From Litoreibacter ascidiaceicola (lineage in GTDB: Bacteria; Pseudomonadota; Alphaproteobacteria; Rhodobacterales; Rhodobacteraceae), in NCBI RefSeq assembly GCF_900129235.1, contig NZ_FQUV01000002.1, positions 248,001 to 312,000 on the forward strand: DNA of 64,000 bases, given 5' to 3'. Positions 44,542-53,404 of the stretch are shown here, piece after piece. The stretch's first letter is position 1, and every line of letters begins with the position of its first letter. The translations under genes were made by a program, and so were the position numbers. The notes below the pieces were generated by a model. That model saw nothing but the letters and a program-made list of their open reading frames with translations, searched no databases and was not told the DNA's origin.

Positions 44542-45861
44542 ATGGCACGGTTCTCAATCAAGCGCTACCTTCCACGCAGCCTGTACGGGCGAGCGGCACT
44601 GATCCTGTTGGTGCCGATCGTGACGATCCAGCTGGTCGTGTCCTTCGCCTTTATCCAGCGCCTTTATGAGGACGTCACCGCGCAGATGACGCAGAACATC
44701 TCGGTGGAGTTACAGTTGTTGCTGGACATCGTCGAAAGCGCCGGCAACGTCGAAGAAGCGGCCACGAAACTGGTCCAGACTGCGAACGCTTTGGATATTG
44801 ATGTGACATTCCCGGGGGCAGACGTGCAAGAGAGACGTCGCTTTACGGATTTGTCCGGACGGGCGATCCGCGAGACACTCGACCAGCAATTTGAGACACT
44901 GCGTGCGGTTGATCTGGTAAGTCTCGACAAAACCGTTCAAGCCAGCTTGGAGACGTCGAAGGGCGTCCTCGAAGTGGCGTTCTCGCGGCGACGGGTGGCT
45001 GTCTCCAACCCGCATCAATTGCTGGTGTTGATGTTGTTCACGGCTGTGTTGATGACGGTGATCTCATATCTGTTCTTGCGCAACCAGCTGCGTCCGATCC
45101 GACGTCTGGCCCGTGCGGCGGAGGCGTTTGGTAAGGGCCGGAACGAGCCATACTATCCGGGTGGGGCGTTGGAAGTGCGCTCGGCTGGTGCTGCCTTTTT
45201 GAACATGCGTGCACGGATCGAGCGGCAAATCGAGCAGCGCACGCTGATGTTGTCGGGCGTAAGCCACGATCTGCGCACGCCGCTCACCCGCTTGAAGCTG
45301 GGGCTGTCGATGCAGCCGGACACTGAAGAGATCAAGGATTTGATTGGCGACGTCGACGAAATGGAGCGATTGATCGAGGCATTTCTGGATTTCGCCAAAG
45401 CTGACGCGCAAGAAGAGTTGGAGCGCGCTGATCCCATCGCTTTGGTCAAGGACCTTGTTGCGAATGCACAAAGGTCAGGCAAGTCGGTTGAACTCGCAGG
45501 AGAAATTCCCGACGCTGTGGACATGAAGCTTCGCCCGCTTTCCGTGCGTCGCGCCGTCGAAAACTTAATAAACAACGCAGTGCGGTACGGGACGGTAGCG
45601 CAGGTGGAAATCGCAGTGCTGGAAACAGCGTTGCGGATCAGTGTCGAGGATAACGGTCCAGGTATTCCCGAGGCACGGCGCGAGCAGGCGGTAAAAGCCT
45701 TTTCGCGGCTGGATGCATCACGCAATCAAAATGCAGGCTCCGGTGTCGGGCTGGGACTGGCAATCGCGGCGGATGTGGCACGGTCCCATGGCGGCACATT
45801 GCGGCTGGGTGACAGCGATCACCTCGGTGGGTTGAAAGCGGAACTGGTGCTGCCGCGATAG
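44542..45861 (+). CDS. EnvZ-like sensor histidine kinase
   Basis: About 439 residues from ATG 44542 (MARFSIKRYLPRSLYGRAAL). Two membrane segments (LILLVPIVTIQLVVSFAF and LLVLMLFTAVLMTVISYLFL) flank a periplasmic sensor of about 130 residues. HAMP follows, then the H-box LSGVSHDLRTPLTRLK, N-box NLINNAVRYG, G1 DNGPGIPE and G2 GSGVGLGLAI. All catalytic motifs are intact. No response regulator gene is adjacent, so its OmpR-type partner must be encoded elsewhere. The stimulus is unknown. Confidence 0.92.
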   Translation: MARFSIKRYLPRSLYGRAALILLVPIVTIQLVVSFAFIQRLYEDVTAQMTQNISVELQLLLDIVESAGNVEEAATKLVQTANALDIDVTFPGADVQERRRFTDLSGRAIRETLDQQFETLRAVDLVSLDKTVQASLETSKGVLEVAFSRRRVAVSNPHQLLVLMLFTAVLMTVISYLFLRNQLRPIRRLARAAEAFGKGRNEPYYPGGALEVRSAGAAFLNMRARIERQIEQRTLMLSGVSHDLRTPLTRLKLGLSMQPDTEEIKDLIGDVDEMERLIEAFLDFAKADAQEELERADPIALVKDLVANAQRSGKSVELAGEIPDAVDMKLRPLSVRRAVENLINNAVRYGTVAQVEIAVLETALRISVEDNGPGIPEARREQAVKAFSRLDASRNQNAGSGVGLGLAIAADVARSHGGTLRLGDSDHLGGLKAELVLPR

Positions 45862-45869
45862 GGGAGAAG

Positions 45870-45946
45870 TGGTAGGCCCGGCAGGACTTGAACCCGCAAC
45901 CAAAGCGTTATGAGCGCTCTGCTCTAACCAGTTGAGCTACAGGCCC
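45870..45946 (-). tRNA. tRNA with CAT anticodon (elongator Met, or Ile2)
   Basis: 77 nt including CCA. Acceptor GGGCCTG pairs with CGGGCCT with two G-T wobbles; D arm GCTCAACTGGTTAGAGC; anticodon loop CTCATAA; T arm GCGGGTTCAAGTCCTGC. The paired first base excludes the initiator type. Elongator Met and lysidine-modified Ile2 cannot be told apart with confidence by eye. Confidence 0.9.
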
Positions 45947-46059
45947 CCTAGGAACGGATGGCTACCAGACCGAACGCCCGCGTCAAGTCTCTTAGGCGCA
46001 TCAATTGCGAAAGTGCGGCGGGTGTTTTAAACCAAACCCGAAATCAAAAGGAACATGTG

Positions 46060-46518
46060 ATGGATACCGGTTATCTTCTGAAGCGCTACGCCGTGGTCTC
46101 TGTAATCACCATGTTCGCGGTGCTTGTTATCTCGTACCTGCTGGAAGTGTTCGTGGGGTTCGACATAGGCTCAGGCGGTTCAATCGCCACCGCACTTGTT
46201 CCCGCCATGGATGCAGGCCAAACCTACGCGCGCCGTGTTAAGAAGCAGCCCGAAAGCGGGTTCGCGTGGAAACTTTCGGCGGTTTTCGTGGTGATCAACG
46301 CCGCTTTGGGTCTCGCGTTCTCGTTGGTGTTTGTCATGGCGTTCGGCGGATTGGCTGATGTGTCCGAGTTATTGAGCGGAGTAGGTCCTGTCGGTTGGGT
46401 CATCATTATCGCCATCGCATTTGCGATCTATTGGCTCGCAAGCCGCTTTTTCTTCGGATTTGGCGCGAAAAACGAGCTGAAGATGCAAGAAAAGCTGGCG
46501 GCGAAGAAGCAGCCATAG
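46060..46518 (+). CDS. ABZJ_00895-type small membrane protein
   Basis: 152 residues from ATG 46060 (AAGGA upstream). Four membrane segments by eye: LLKRYAVVSVITMFAVLVIS, a GSIATALVPAMDAGQTYARR amphipathic/membrane region typical of the family, KLSAVFVVINAALGLAFSLV and GWVIIIAIAFAIYWLA; the tail is basic. The PAMDAGQTYARR motif matches the ABZJ_00895 family as I know it. Function is unknown. It stands alone upstream of purM. Confidence 0.75.
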   Translation: MDTGYLLKRYAVVSVITMFAVLVISYLLEVFVGFDIGSGGSIATALVPAMDAGQTYARRVKKQPESGFAWKLSAVFVVINAALGLAFSLVFVMAFGGLADVSELLSGVGPVGWVIIIAIAFAIYWLASRFFFGFGAKNELKMQEKLAAKKQP

Positions 46519-46578
46519 ACACGTGCCCGCTGGCTTGCTAGGTCGGCGCAACTCTAATCTGCTGCCGGATGTGACCCC

Positions 46579-47631
46579 ATGACCAAAACCCCGAAGAACG
46601 GTTTAACCTATGCCGACGCTGGTGTGGATATTGATGCTGGCAACGCGCTGATCGACCGGATCAAGCCCGCTGCCGCTGCCACCAAACGCTCTGGCGTGAT
46701 GGAGGGCTTGGGCGGTTTCGGGGCATTGTTCGACCTAAAAGATGCAGGGTTCAAGGACCCGATTTTGGTGTCTGCCACCGACGGGGTCGGGACCAAGCTG
46801 CGTATTGCCATCGACACTGGCCATTATGACACCATCGGCGTCGATCTGGTCGCCATGTGCGTCAATGATCTGGTATGCCAAGGCGCGGAACCGCTGTTGT
46901 TTCTCGACTACTTCGCAACTGGCAAGCTGGACCTTGATACGGCCACGACGATCATCAACGGGATCGCGGCGGGCTGCGAGGCTTCCGGCTGCGCGCTTAT
47001 CGGTGGTGAAACCGCCGAAATGCCCGGCATGTATAGCGAGGGTGATTTCGATCTGGCCGGATTCTCGGTCGGCGCAATGGAGCGCGGGACTGCCTTGCCG
47101 CAAGGCGTGGCAGAAGGGGACGTTCTGTTGGGCCTCGCATCGAGCGGTGTTCACTCCAACGGGTATTCTTTGGTGCGCAAAGTTGTTGAGACTTCCGGTC
47201 ACGGCTGGAACGATGCCGCTCCGTTCGCAGAAGGGCAATCCTTGGGGGAGGCTCTGCTGACCCCGACACGCCTCTATGTGAAATCTGCCTTGACTGCGGT
47301 TCGGGCAGGGGGCGTGCATGCGCTGGCCCATATCACCGGCGGAGGTCTGACCGAGAACCTGCCACGGGTTTTGCCTGAAGGTTTGGGGGCTGAGATCGAC
47401 CTTGGCACATGGGAGCTGCCCGGCGTGTTTTCTTGGATGGCAGGTGTCGCGGGCATCGAAGAAGCCGAGATGTTGAAGACCTTCAATTCGGGTGTCGGCA
47501 TGGTGTTGGCCGTTGACCCACACGCGGCAGAAGCGCTGACCAGCGTATTGCAGGATGCTGGCGAGACAGTGTTCCGCATCGGGGCGGTCACGCCGGGCGA
47601 AGGCGTTCGCTATTCGGGCCGCCTGCTTTGA
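46579..47631 (+). CDS. purM: Phosphoribosylformylglycinamidine cyclo-ligase
   Basis: AIR synthetase, step five of purine synthesis. 350 residues: [18 protein letters not shown], the ATP/substrate loops [15 protein letters not shown] and [11 protein letters not shown], and [14 protein letters not shown]. Its stop overlaps the purN start (TTGA), so the two are coupled. Confidence 0.97.
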   Translation: MTKTPKNGLTYADAGVDIDAGNALIDRIKPAAAATKRSGVMEGLGGFGALFDLKDAGFKDPILVSATDGVGTKLRIAIDTGHYDTIGVDLVAMCVNDLVCQGAEPLLFLDYFATGKLDLDTATTIINGIAAGCEASGCALIGGETAEMPGMYSEGDFDLAGFSVGAMERGTALPQGVAEGDVLLGLASSGVHSNGYSLVRKVVETSGHGWNDAAPFAEGQSLGEALLTPTRLYVKSALTAVRAGGVHALAHITGGGLTENLPRVLPEGLGAEIDLGTWELPGVFSWMAGVAGIEEAEMLKTFNSGVGMVLAVDPHAAEALTSVLQDAGETVFRIGAVTPGEGVRYSGRLL

Positions 47632-48218
47632 AAAAAGTAGCCATTCTGGTGTCAGGTGGCGGCTCGAACATGCTGACACTGTGTAGCAGTATGGTGGGTG
47701 ACCATCCGGCGAGACCGGTATTGGTCCTGTCAAACGACCCCAGTGCGAAAGGGTTGAGATATGCCGCTGCGCGCGGGCTAAGCGTGGCTGCCGTGGATCA
47801 CCGGAAATTTGGAAAAGACCGCGCAGCATTCGAGGCTGAACTGATAACGCATCTAGATGCGGTCGGGCCTGACATCATCTGCCTTGCAGGTTTCATGCGG
47901 GTGCTAACCGCGGGCTTTGTTGAGCGTTACGCAGGACGGATGCTCAATATCCATCCCTCACTTTTGCCCAAATACAAAGGGTTGAACACCCATGCCCGTG
48001 CGCTGGAAGCCGGTGATGCAGAGGCGGGGTGCTCGGTCCATGTGGTGACACCGGAACTCGATGACGGCCCCATCCTTGGGCAGGCCCGCGTTACTATTGA
48101 ACCAGGCGAGTCAGCTGCAAGCTTGGCGGCCAAAGTGCTTGTGCAGGAACATCGGCTTTACCCCGCCGTTTTGCGCCGTTTCGCAGAAGGTGAACAAGGG
48201 GTTCTGGAGTTGACGTGA
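47628..48218 (+). CDS. purN: Phosphoribosylglycinamide formyltransferase (folate-dependent)
   Basis: GART, step three of purine synthesis using 10-formyl-THF. 196 residues from a TTG start (47628) that overlaps the purM stop. LVSGGGSNM phosphate loop, the folate-site LAGFMRVL, and the catalytic region [22 protein letters not shown] with conserved Asn, His and a downstream Asp ([13 protein letters not shown]). Confidence 0.96.
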   Translation: MKKVAILVSGGGSNMLTLCSSMVGDHPARPVLVLSNDPSAKGLRYAAARGLSVAAVDHRKFGKDRAAFEAELITHLDAVGPDIICLAGFMRVLTAGFVERYAGRMLNIHPSLLPKYKGLNTHARALEAGDAEAGCSVHVVTPELDDGPILGQARVTIEPGESAASLAAKVLVQEHRLYPAVLRRFAEGEQGVLELT

Positions 48219-48319
48219 GGCTTGGGCTTCCCTTTTGCGCCTAAACGGCCTAATAAAGAGCAGGCTCGGGGGCGGTCTACAAAGAACAACAACAACAAGC
48301 GATTACCCGAAGAACTTAC

Positions 48320-49492
48320 ATGCCATCAGACATCATTACGATCACGACCACCGAAGAATTGTCCGCATTTTGCGAGCGGGCAAGGGGCTTCCCTTACGTC
48401 ACCGTCGATACGGAATTTTTGCGCGAACGCACCTATTATGCGAAGTTGTGCCTGATTCAATTGGCCATTCCCGGGGACGACCGCAACGACGCTGTTCTTG
48501 TCGATCCGATCGCGGGCGGGGACATGTCGCTGGAGCCGCTCTACGATCTATTCCGGGACGAGAACGTGGTGAAAGTATTCCACGCAGCGCGGCAGGATCT
48601 TGAGATTTTCTACGTCGAAGGCGGCGTGATTCCGAAACCATTATTCGATACGCAAGTCGCCGCGATGGTGTGCGACTTTGGCGAACAGGTCGGCTACGAG
48701 ACGTTGGTCCGCAAGATTGCGAAAGCGACGGTCGACAAGTCGTCCCGCTTTACGGATTGGTCCCGACGTCCACTCAGCGATGCGCAAAAATTGTATGCTT
48801 TGGCTGATGTGACCCACCTGCGCGACATCTACGAGTATCTGTCCAAACGCCTTGAACGCACGGGGCGCAAGCCTTGGGTCGAGGAAGAAATGGCAATTCT
48901 TCGCGCACCAGAGACCTATGTCGTGGACCCAGAGGCCGCATGGCGCCGGGTCAAAGTGCGCTCGAACGCGCCCAAATTCCTTGCCATTGTGCGGGAATTG
49001 GCCAAGTTCCGTGAAACTTACGCGCAGGAACGAAACATACCGCGAAGCCGCGTCTACAAAGATGACGCGTTGCTTGAGCTTGCCTCCACAAAGCCAAAAG
49101 ATGAACGCGACATTGGCAAATCCCGCTTGTTGCTGCGTGATGCCCGCAAGGGGCCGATTGCGGATGGTATCATAGCTGCTGTAGCTGCCGGTGTATCTTG
49201 CCCGCCTGATAACATGCCGAAAGTTCCGCCTGCGCGGGATCGATCAAGCATGAATTCAGCCTTGGCAGACCTGCTGCGCGTAATGCTGAAAGCGAAAGCT
49301 GAGGAGGTTGGAATTGCTCAGAAGCTGATCGCAACAGCATCCGATCTGGACGACATCGCCTTGGGCGAACGCGACGTTCTAGCCCTGAAGGGCTGGCGAT
49401 CAGAAGTGTTCGGACTGGACGCATTGCGCCTTTGCGGGGGAGAACTAGCGCTCTCGTGCTCCGGAAGTTCAGTAAAGATTATAGAGCTTTAA
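48320..49492 (+). CDS. rnd: Ribonuclease D
   Basis: 3'-5' exoribonuclease that trims tRNA and other small RNA. 390 residues. DEDD exonuclease motifs: VDTEFLRERTYY (Asp, Glu), HAARQDLEIF (Asp) and KLYALADVTHL (Tyr, Asp). HRDC domain follows around residues 210-290 (AIVRELAKFRETYAQERNIP). Full length. Confidence 0.94.
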   Translation: MPSDIITITTTEELSAFCERARGFPYVTVDTEFLRERTYYAKLCLIQLAIPGDDRNDAVLVDPIAGGDMSLEPLYDLFRDENVVKVFHAARQDLEIFYVEGGVIPKPLFDTQVAAMVCDFGEQVGYETLVRKIAKATVDKSSRFTDWSRRPLSDAQKLYALADVTHLRDIYEYLSKRLERTGRKPWVEEEMAILRAPETYVVDPEAAWRRVKVRSNAPKFLAIVRELAKFRETYAQERNIPRSRVYKDDALLELASTKPKDERDIGKSRLLLRDARKGPIADGIIAAVAAGVSCPPDNMPKVPPARDRSSMNSALADLLRVMLKAKAEEVGIAQKLIATASDLDDIALGERDVLALKGWRSEVFGLDALRLCGGELALSCSGSSVKIIEL

Positions 49493-49501
49493 GCGCAGTT
49501 G

Positions 49502-49960
49502 TTAACGCTGCACGGCACGCCGGTTGCTTTGGCCGATGACCGTAATCGTGCGCACCTTGTTCAACCTGTTCGTCGAAACAGCCCGCGCCACGAAAATCTC
49601 GCGAGAGCGCTGTGTGCTTTGACGGGTTTGAGTTACAGGTGGCGAGACGCGGAACTCGTAAGTCAGCGTGCTGAGGTCGTCGCGATCAACCTCCAGCAAT
49701 TCAGCATTCCAGTAGCCCTGCAAGGACGGCAACCCGACGGCGCGAATAATCGCGCCCTCCGGCGTTGGTTCCACTTTCAGTGAAACAACTTGAGCAACAA
49801 ACGGACGAGGATCACGCAAAAGGGCTTCGTCGGTGACGGCTACGGTCTCGGCGCGGTCGCGGCCAAACCAGTTGAACGGATTAACACGTGAGTCGCGGAT
49901 GCGTCCGCATGCGCTCACGGTCAGGCTTATCGCCAGAATTGCTAAAATGGTGCGTGTCAT
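49502..49960 (-). CDS. Small putative lipoprotein
   Basis: 152 residues. Signal peptide MTRTILAILAISLTVSACG ends in a lipobox-like VSAC, so Cys18 would be lipidated. The mature part has RDSRVNPFNWFGR after the anchor and a soluble basic domain ending NKVRTITVIGQSNRRA. I do not recognise a named family; it is probably a periplasmic lipoprotein conserved in relatives. Convergent with rnd. Confidence 0.75.
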   Translation of the reverse strand: MTRTILAILAISLTVSACGRIRDSRVNPFNWFGRDRAETVAVTDEALLRDPRPFVAQVVSLKVEPTPEGAIIRAVGLPSLQGYWNAELLEVDRDDLSTLTYEFRVSPPVTQTRQSTQRSREIFVARAVSTNRLNKVRTITVIGQSNRRAVQR

Positions 49961-50098
49961 TGCTCGAGTCCCCGCCAGCGCCTGTGTTTCCCAATGGAGT
50001 AGCGCAACCGAGAGGACTTGAAAAGTCCGGCCTGCACTGGACGACGTGGAACCAGCGGGTTAACTGCAGAGGAACACTCATCGAAAGGTGCACAGACC

Positions 50099-50506
50099 AT
50101 GGCGCAAGAGGCGTTTGAAGACATAGTTGAGACCTTTGAATTTCTGGATGATTGGGAAGATCGCTATCGTCATGTGATCGACATGGGCAAGGCAATGGAC
50201 CCGCTGGATGACGTGCTGAAGGTTCCTGCAACCAAGGTTGACGGTTGTGCGAGCCAAGTTTGGCTTCACCCAAAGGTAGAGCAGGGCGTGTTCACCTTTG
50301 TCGGCGATAGCGACGCGATGATTGTGCGTGGCCTAATTGCTGTGCTGAAGGGGCTGTATTCAGGGCTGGCCGTTGCCGATGTCGCCAAAGTTGACGCCGT
50401 CGCCGAATTGGGCCGCCTTGGGCTGAACGAGCATTTGTCCGCGCAACGCTCCAACGGCGTGCGCGCGATGGTCGAACGCATCCGCGCAGTAGCTGCGGCC
50501 GCTTAA
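50099..50506 (+). CDS. sufE: SufE family cysteine desulfurase activator
   Basis: 135 residues from ATG 50099 (MAQEAFEDIVETFEFLDDWE). The sulfur-accepting Cys sits in VDGCASQVWL, the canonical SufE loop; YRHVIDMGKAMDPLDD and NEHLSAQRSNGVRAM complete the family pattern. SufE takes persulfide sulfur from SufS for iron-sulfur cluster assembly. No suf operon is adjacent. The stop overlaps that of the convergent DUF1638 gene. Confidence 0.93.
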   Translation: MAQEAFEDIVETFEFLDDWEDRYRHVIDMGKAMDPLDDVLKVPATKVDGCASQVWLHPKVEQGVFTFVGDSDAMIVRGLIAVLKGLYSGLAVADVAKVDAVAELGRLGLNEHLSAQRSNGVRAMVERIRAVAAAA

Positions 50507-51132
50507 GCCTGCGACGTTAACGCAGTTTCAAGATCGCCGTATCCGGTAAAGCGGTACTCGTATTCCAACCCCAGAAATTCGGCACAGGCTTTGGCTTTTT
50601 CCTCCAAGGCTGCATCGCGGCTTTGGGCCTGATAGACCAGCTTTTCGTAATTGCCGAAATACATGTCGCGCAACTCGGGGTGGCGGTCGAGCCCTAGGGG
50701 TTTGGTCACAAATGCATCGAACTGGCGGCACAGAAAATCGGTTAGGTAGAACGATGTGACTTCGTTACGCGCCTCGAAAGCCGCGTTGCCATCGTAAAAG
50801 CTGTAGCAGTGGGGCCCGTCGACCATATCCACACCCATCTCGTCACATGCGGCTTTCAGCAAACCACCTGTGCCGCAATCGGCATAGACGACGAATATCT
50901 TGTCGAAACTGTCACGGTGCTTGGCGACCGCGTCGCGCACGGCAGGCACGATCTTTTCCGGCGTGTTGTGCAAAATAGCTGGAAGACAGGCGAGGGTCAT
51001 GTGGTCCCAGCCATTGCCTTCCTTTACCGCCAGTATCTCCCGTGCAAGCGCCCCGCAGGCCAACAGCAAAACCTTGCCCGCGCCTTGTGGTGCGAGGCCT
51101 TGGTCGCGAAGCGTGCTGTCGTCAGGTGTCAT
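50503..51132 (-). CDS. DUF1638 domain protein near corrinoid genes
   Basis: 209 residues, soluble. DUF1638 features: VLLLACGALAREIL, an ADCGTGGLL loop with a conserved Cys, GVDMVDGPHCYSFYDG and YFGNYEKLVYQAQ. Several Cys and His look metal-binding. DUF1638 genes commonly occur next to corrinoid protein and methyltransferase genes, as here, but the biochemical role is not known to me. Its start overlaps the upstream small membrane-protein gene by 11 bp, so the two are co-translated. Confidence 0.85.
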   Translation of the reverse strand: MTPDDSTLRDQGLAPQGAGKVLLLACGALAREILAVKEGNGWDHMTLACLPAILHNTPEKIVPAVRDAVAKHRDSFDKIFVVYADCGTGGLLKAACDEMGVDMVDGPHCYSFYDGNAAFEARNEVTSFYLTDFLCRQFDAFVTKPLGLDRHPELRDMYFGNYEKLVYQAQSRDAALEEKAKACAEFLGLEYEYRFTGYGDLETALTSQA

Positions 51133-51313
51133 CTCGGTCGAGCCTTTTGTGAAGGGCGCGGATCAACAGACCCGCAAGCATCGCCAGCGGCAGCAGAGCA
51201 GGAATTGCTCGCGCCGCCTGACCCTGCGGTTGCATCTGTGAAAACACGAATACGGTTAGCCCGGCGGCCACGACCACGTAGCACAAAATCAGGGCAAGGC
51301 GCGTGAAAGGCAT
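51122..51313 (-). CDS. Small two-TM membrane protein
   Basis: 63 residues from ATG 51313 (MPFTRLALILCYVVVAAGLT). Two membrane segments, LALILCYVVVAAGLTVFVFS and AIPALLPLAMLAGLLIRAL, separated by a short Gln-rich loop; a basic/acidic tail ends KRLDRDDT. No family recognised. The 11-bp overlap with the DUF1638 gene supports it being real. Confidence 0.65.
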   Translation of the reverse strand: MPFTRLALILCYVVVAAGLTVFVFSQMQPQGQAARAIPALLPLAMLAGLLIRALHKRLDRDDT

Positions 51314-51380
51314 GGCAGGTGTCCTCGAAAGACGGGCATGATTGCTCTGAGTGCGCGGGACGTCAAGCGTTAGCATAATA

Positions 51381-51403
51381 GGAAACGGGCCCCGCAGGGC
51401 CCG
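51381..51403 (-). terminator. Terminator hairpin after the corrinoid protein gene
   Basis: CGGGCCC (51386-51392) pairs perfectly with GGGCCCG (51397-51403) over CGCA. On the minus strand TTTCCTATTAT follows, a short and interrupted T-rich stretch. Confidence 0.55.
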
Positions 51404-51427
51404 CCATGCACTGCACTAATCGACTGT

Positions 51428-52132
51428 TTAGCCAGCGGCCATTTGGTTGTGTTTGCGGGACATAAACTCTTTCGCCGTCTCCACCGCGACAGCTGCATCA
51501 CGACAATAGGCGTCGGCACCGATGGCTTTGCCGAACTCTTCGTTCAGCGGTGCGCCACCAACCAGCACGGTATAGTCGTCACGGATGCCCTTTTCGACCA
51601 TCGTGTCGATCACGACCTTCATATATGGCATCGTCGTTGTCAGCAGGGCGGACATGCCCAGAATATCCGGTGTCTCTGCCGCCAGAGCGTCAAGATACGC
51701 CTCAACAGAATTGTTTATACCGAGGTCGATAACCTCAAAGCCGGCACCTTCCATCATCATGCCGACAAGGTTTTTGCCGATGTCGTGGATGTCGCCCTTT
51801 ACCGTGCCGATCACCATTTTGCCGACGCGCGGGGCACCGGTTTCGATCAACAGCGGCTTGAGGATTGCCATCCCGCCCTTCATGGCGTTGGCAGCCAGAA
51901 GAACTTCCGGAACAAACAAAATGCCGTCGCGGAAGTCGTTGCCAACGATGGTCATCCCGCCGACCAAGGCCTTGGTCAGCACGTCGTAGGGTTCCCATTT
52001 GCGCTCTAGCAAGATGTTAACGCCTTCTTCGATCTCTTCTTTGAGACCGTCGTAAAGGTCGTCGAACATTTGCGCGACAAGCTCTTCATCGTCGAGTTCC
52101 GACAGGATGATATCGTCTTCTTCGTCTGACAT
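51428..52132 (-). CDS. Corrinoid (B12-binding) methyl-carrier protein
   Basis: 234 residues from ATG 52132 (MSDEEDDIILSELDD; GAGGAG 10 bp upstream). A helical cap domain (about 20-95, LLERKWEPYDVLTKALVGGM) is followed by a Rossmann B12 domain with the cobalt-ligand motif GDIHDIGKNL (His116), then VIDLGINNSVE, MSALLTTTMPYM and VLVGGAPLNEEF. It equals the cap and cobalamin modules of MetH as a separate protein and resembles methylamine-type MtbC/MttC proteins. With the homocysteine methyltransferase 1.3 kb away it probably forms part of a split methionine synthase, as described genetically in Phaeobacter. The methyl-folate and reactivation modules are not in this window. Confidence 0.9.
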   Translation of the reverse strand: MSDEEDDIILSELDDEELVAQMFDDLYDGLKEEIEEGVNILLERKWEPYDVLTKALVGGMTIVGNDFRDGILFVPEVLLAANAMKGGMAILKPLLIETGAPRVGKMVIGTVKGDIHDIGKNLVGMMMEGAGFEVIDLGINNSVEAYLDALAAETPDILGMSALLTTTMPYMKVVIDTMVEKGIRDDYTVLVGGAPLNEEFGKAIGADAYCRDAAVAVETAKEFMSRKHNQMAAG

Positions 52133-52289
52133 AGGTTTAGAACTCCTCAACACGCGCGTAGGCGTCGTGGTCTTGCGTTAATAAAGTGATGCGCCGCTGC
52201 GGTGTTTCGGGCGCGACGTTTTGCGACATAGCAAAAGCTTGCACCGACTTGCCCTTGCAAATGTTCTCGCATTGTTCCAATTTGGTGTG

Positions 52290-53393
52290 ATGGAAAATAA
52301 TGCTGCAACTGCACAGAGATCGGAGCGGCTGACCGGTCGGATAAAAGGCCGCGGCACGGTGCAAAATGCTGCTGGTCGCTTTGAACGGTTTGCGCGCGTC
52401 GCGGCCGATGATGGCTGGGATAGTCCTGAAAACGATCTGCCTGTGCTGCGAACGCAGGTCACCTGTGAACAGGTTACCAAAGCGGTAACGCGCAACACGT
52501 CTCCGGACGTACCGTTTGATCGGTCCCTCAATCCTTACCGAGGGTGCGAGCACGGGTGCATTTATTGCTTTGCGCGGCCAAGCCATGCATATCTGGGGCT
52601 GTCGCCGGGCCTGGATTTCGAGACGCGGCTGATTGCGCGTCCGAATGCGGCTCAAGCCTTGGAGCGGGAGTTTCGTCGCCCGAGTTACACCCCTGATGTT
52701 TTGGCGATTGGCACCAACACCGACGCCTACCAACCGATTGAGAGAGACCGGCGCATCATGCGTGGCGTTTTGGACGTGTTGCAGCGATTCAGGCATCCCG
52801 TGGCGATTGTGACCAAGGGAAGCTTGATCGAGCGAGACATCGACATTTTGGGAGACATGGCCGCTGACAGACTGGCCTCGGCGTCGATATCCATCACCAC
52901 ATTGGATGCCAAGATTGCCCGCACGATGGAGCCGAGAGTGCCGTCTCCCGCGCGCCGCTTGCAGATTATCGAACGCTTGGCGTCGGCGGGTATTCCTGTC
53001 CGTGTGAGCGTGTCGCCCCTGATCCCAGGGCTGACCGATCATGAGTTGGAAACCATTCTGCAAAAGGCCCACGACGCCGGCGCAGTCGCGGCCAGTACCA
53101 TCAGTTTGCGGTTGCCGGGTGAGGTGTCCGACCTGTTTCAGGATTGGCTGGCGCGTGAACTGCCGGGGCATGCCACAAAGGTTATGGCGCGGGTGCGCCA
53201 GATGCATGGCGGCCGCGACTATGACCCGACATTCGGTCACCGCATGAGGGGGCAGGGCGCCCATGCCGACCTGATGCGGCGACGATTTAAATCTGCATGT
53301 AAACGAATTGGTTTGACGGAGCATCTTCAGCGCCTTCGAACGGATTTGTTTATGCGACCAACGCAAGACGGGGATCAGCTCAGCTTGTTCTGA
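52290..53393 (+). CDS. PA0069-type radical SAM protein (SplB-like)
   Basis: 367 residues from ATG 52290. The radical SAM cluster motif is CEHGCIYCFARPSH (CxxxCxxC), preceded by LNPYRGC and by KGRGTVQNAAGRFERF, the diagnostic N-terminus of the PA0069 family. Downstream SPLIPGLTDHELETIL and ASTISLRLPGEVSDLF are family motifs too. Related to spore photoproduct lyase by sequence, but the reaction is unknown. Divergent from the corrinoid gene, convergent with the homocysteine methyltransferase gene. Confidence 0.9.
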   Translation: MENNAATAQRSERLTGRIKGRGTVQNAAGRFERFARVAADDGWDSPENDLPVLRTQVTCEQVTKAVTRNTSPDVPFDRSLNPYRGCEHGCIYCFARPSHAYLGLSPGLDFETRLIARPNAAQALEREFRRPSYTPDVLAIGTNTDAYQPIERDRRIMRGVLDVLQRFRHPVAIVTKGSLIERDIDILGDMAADRLASASISITTLDAKIARTMEPRVPSPARRLQIIERLASAGIPVRVSVSPLIPGLTDHELETILQKAHDAGAVAASTISLRLPGEVSDLFQDWLARELPGHATKVMARVRQMHGGRDYDPTFGHRMRGQGAHADLMRRRFKSACKRIGLTEHLQRLRTDLFMRPTQDGDQLSLF

Positions 53394-53399
53394 GCTGAT
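53374..53399. terminator. Perfect 10-bp stem-loop between convergent genes
   Basis: ATCAGCTCAG (53374-53383) pairs perfectly with CTGAGCTGAT (53390-53399) over CTTGTT. The radical SAM stop codon (53391-53393) lies inside the right arm. No clear T-tract; the homocysteine methyltransferase gene ends 5 bp beyond. Confidence 0.55.
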
Positions 53400-53404
53400 A
53401 CCGT

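Noticed and set aside
46735-47829. Antisense frame across purM-purN
   Set aside because: Overlaps two well-recognised coupled genes completely; no start signal or domain.
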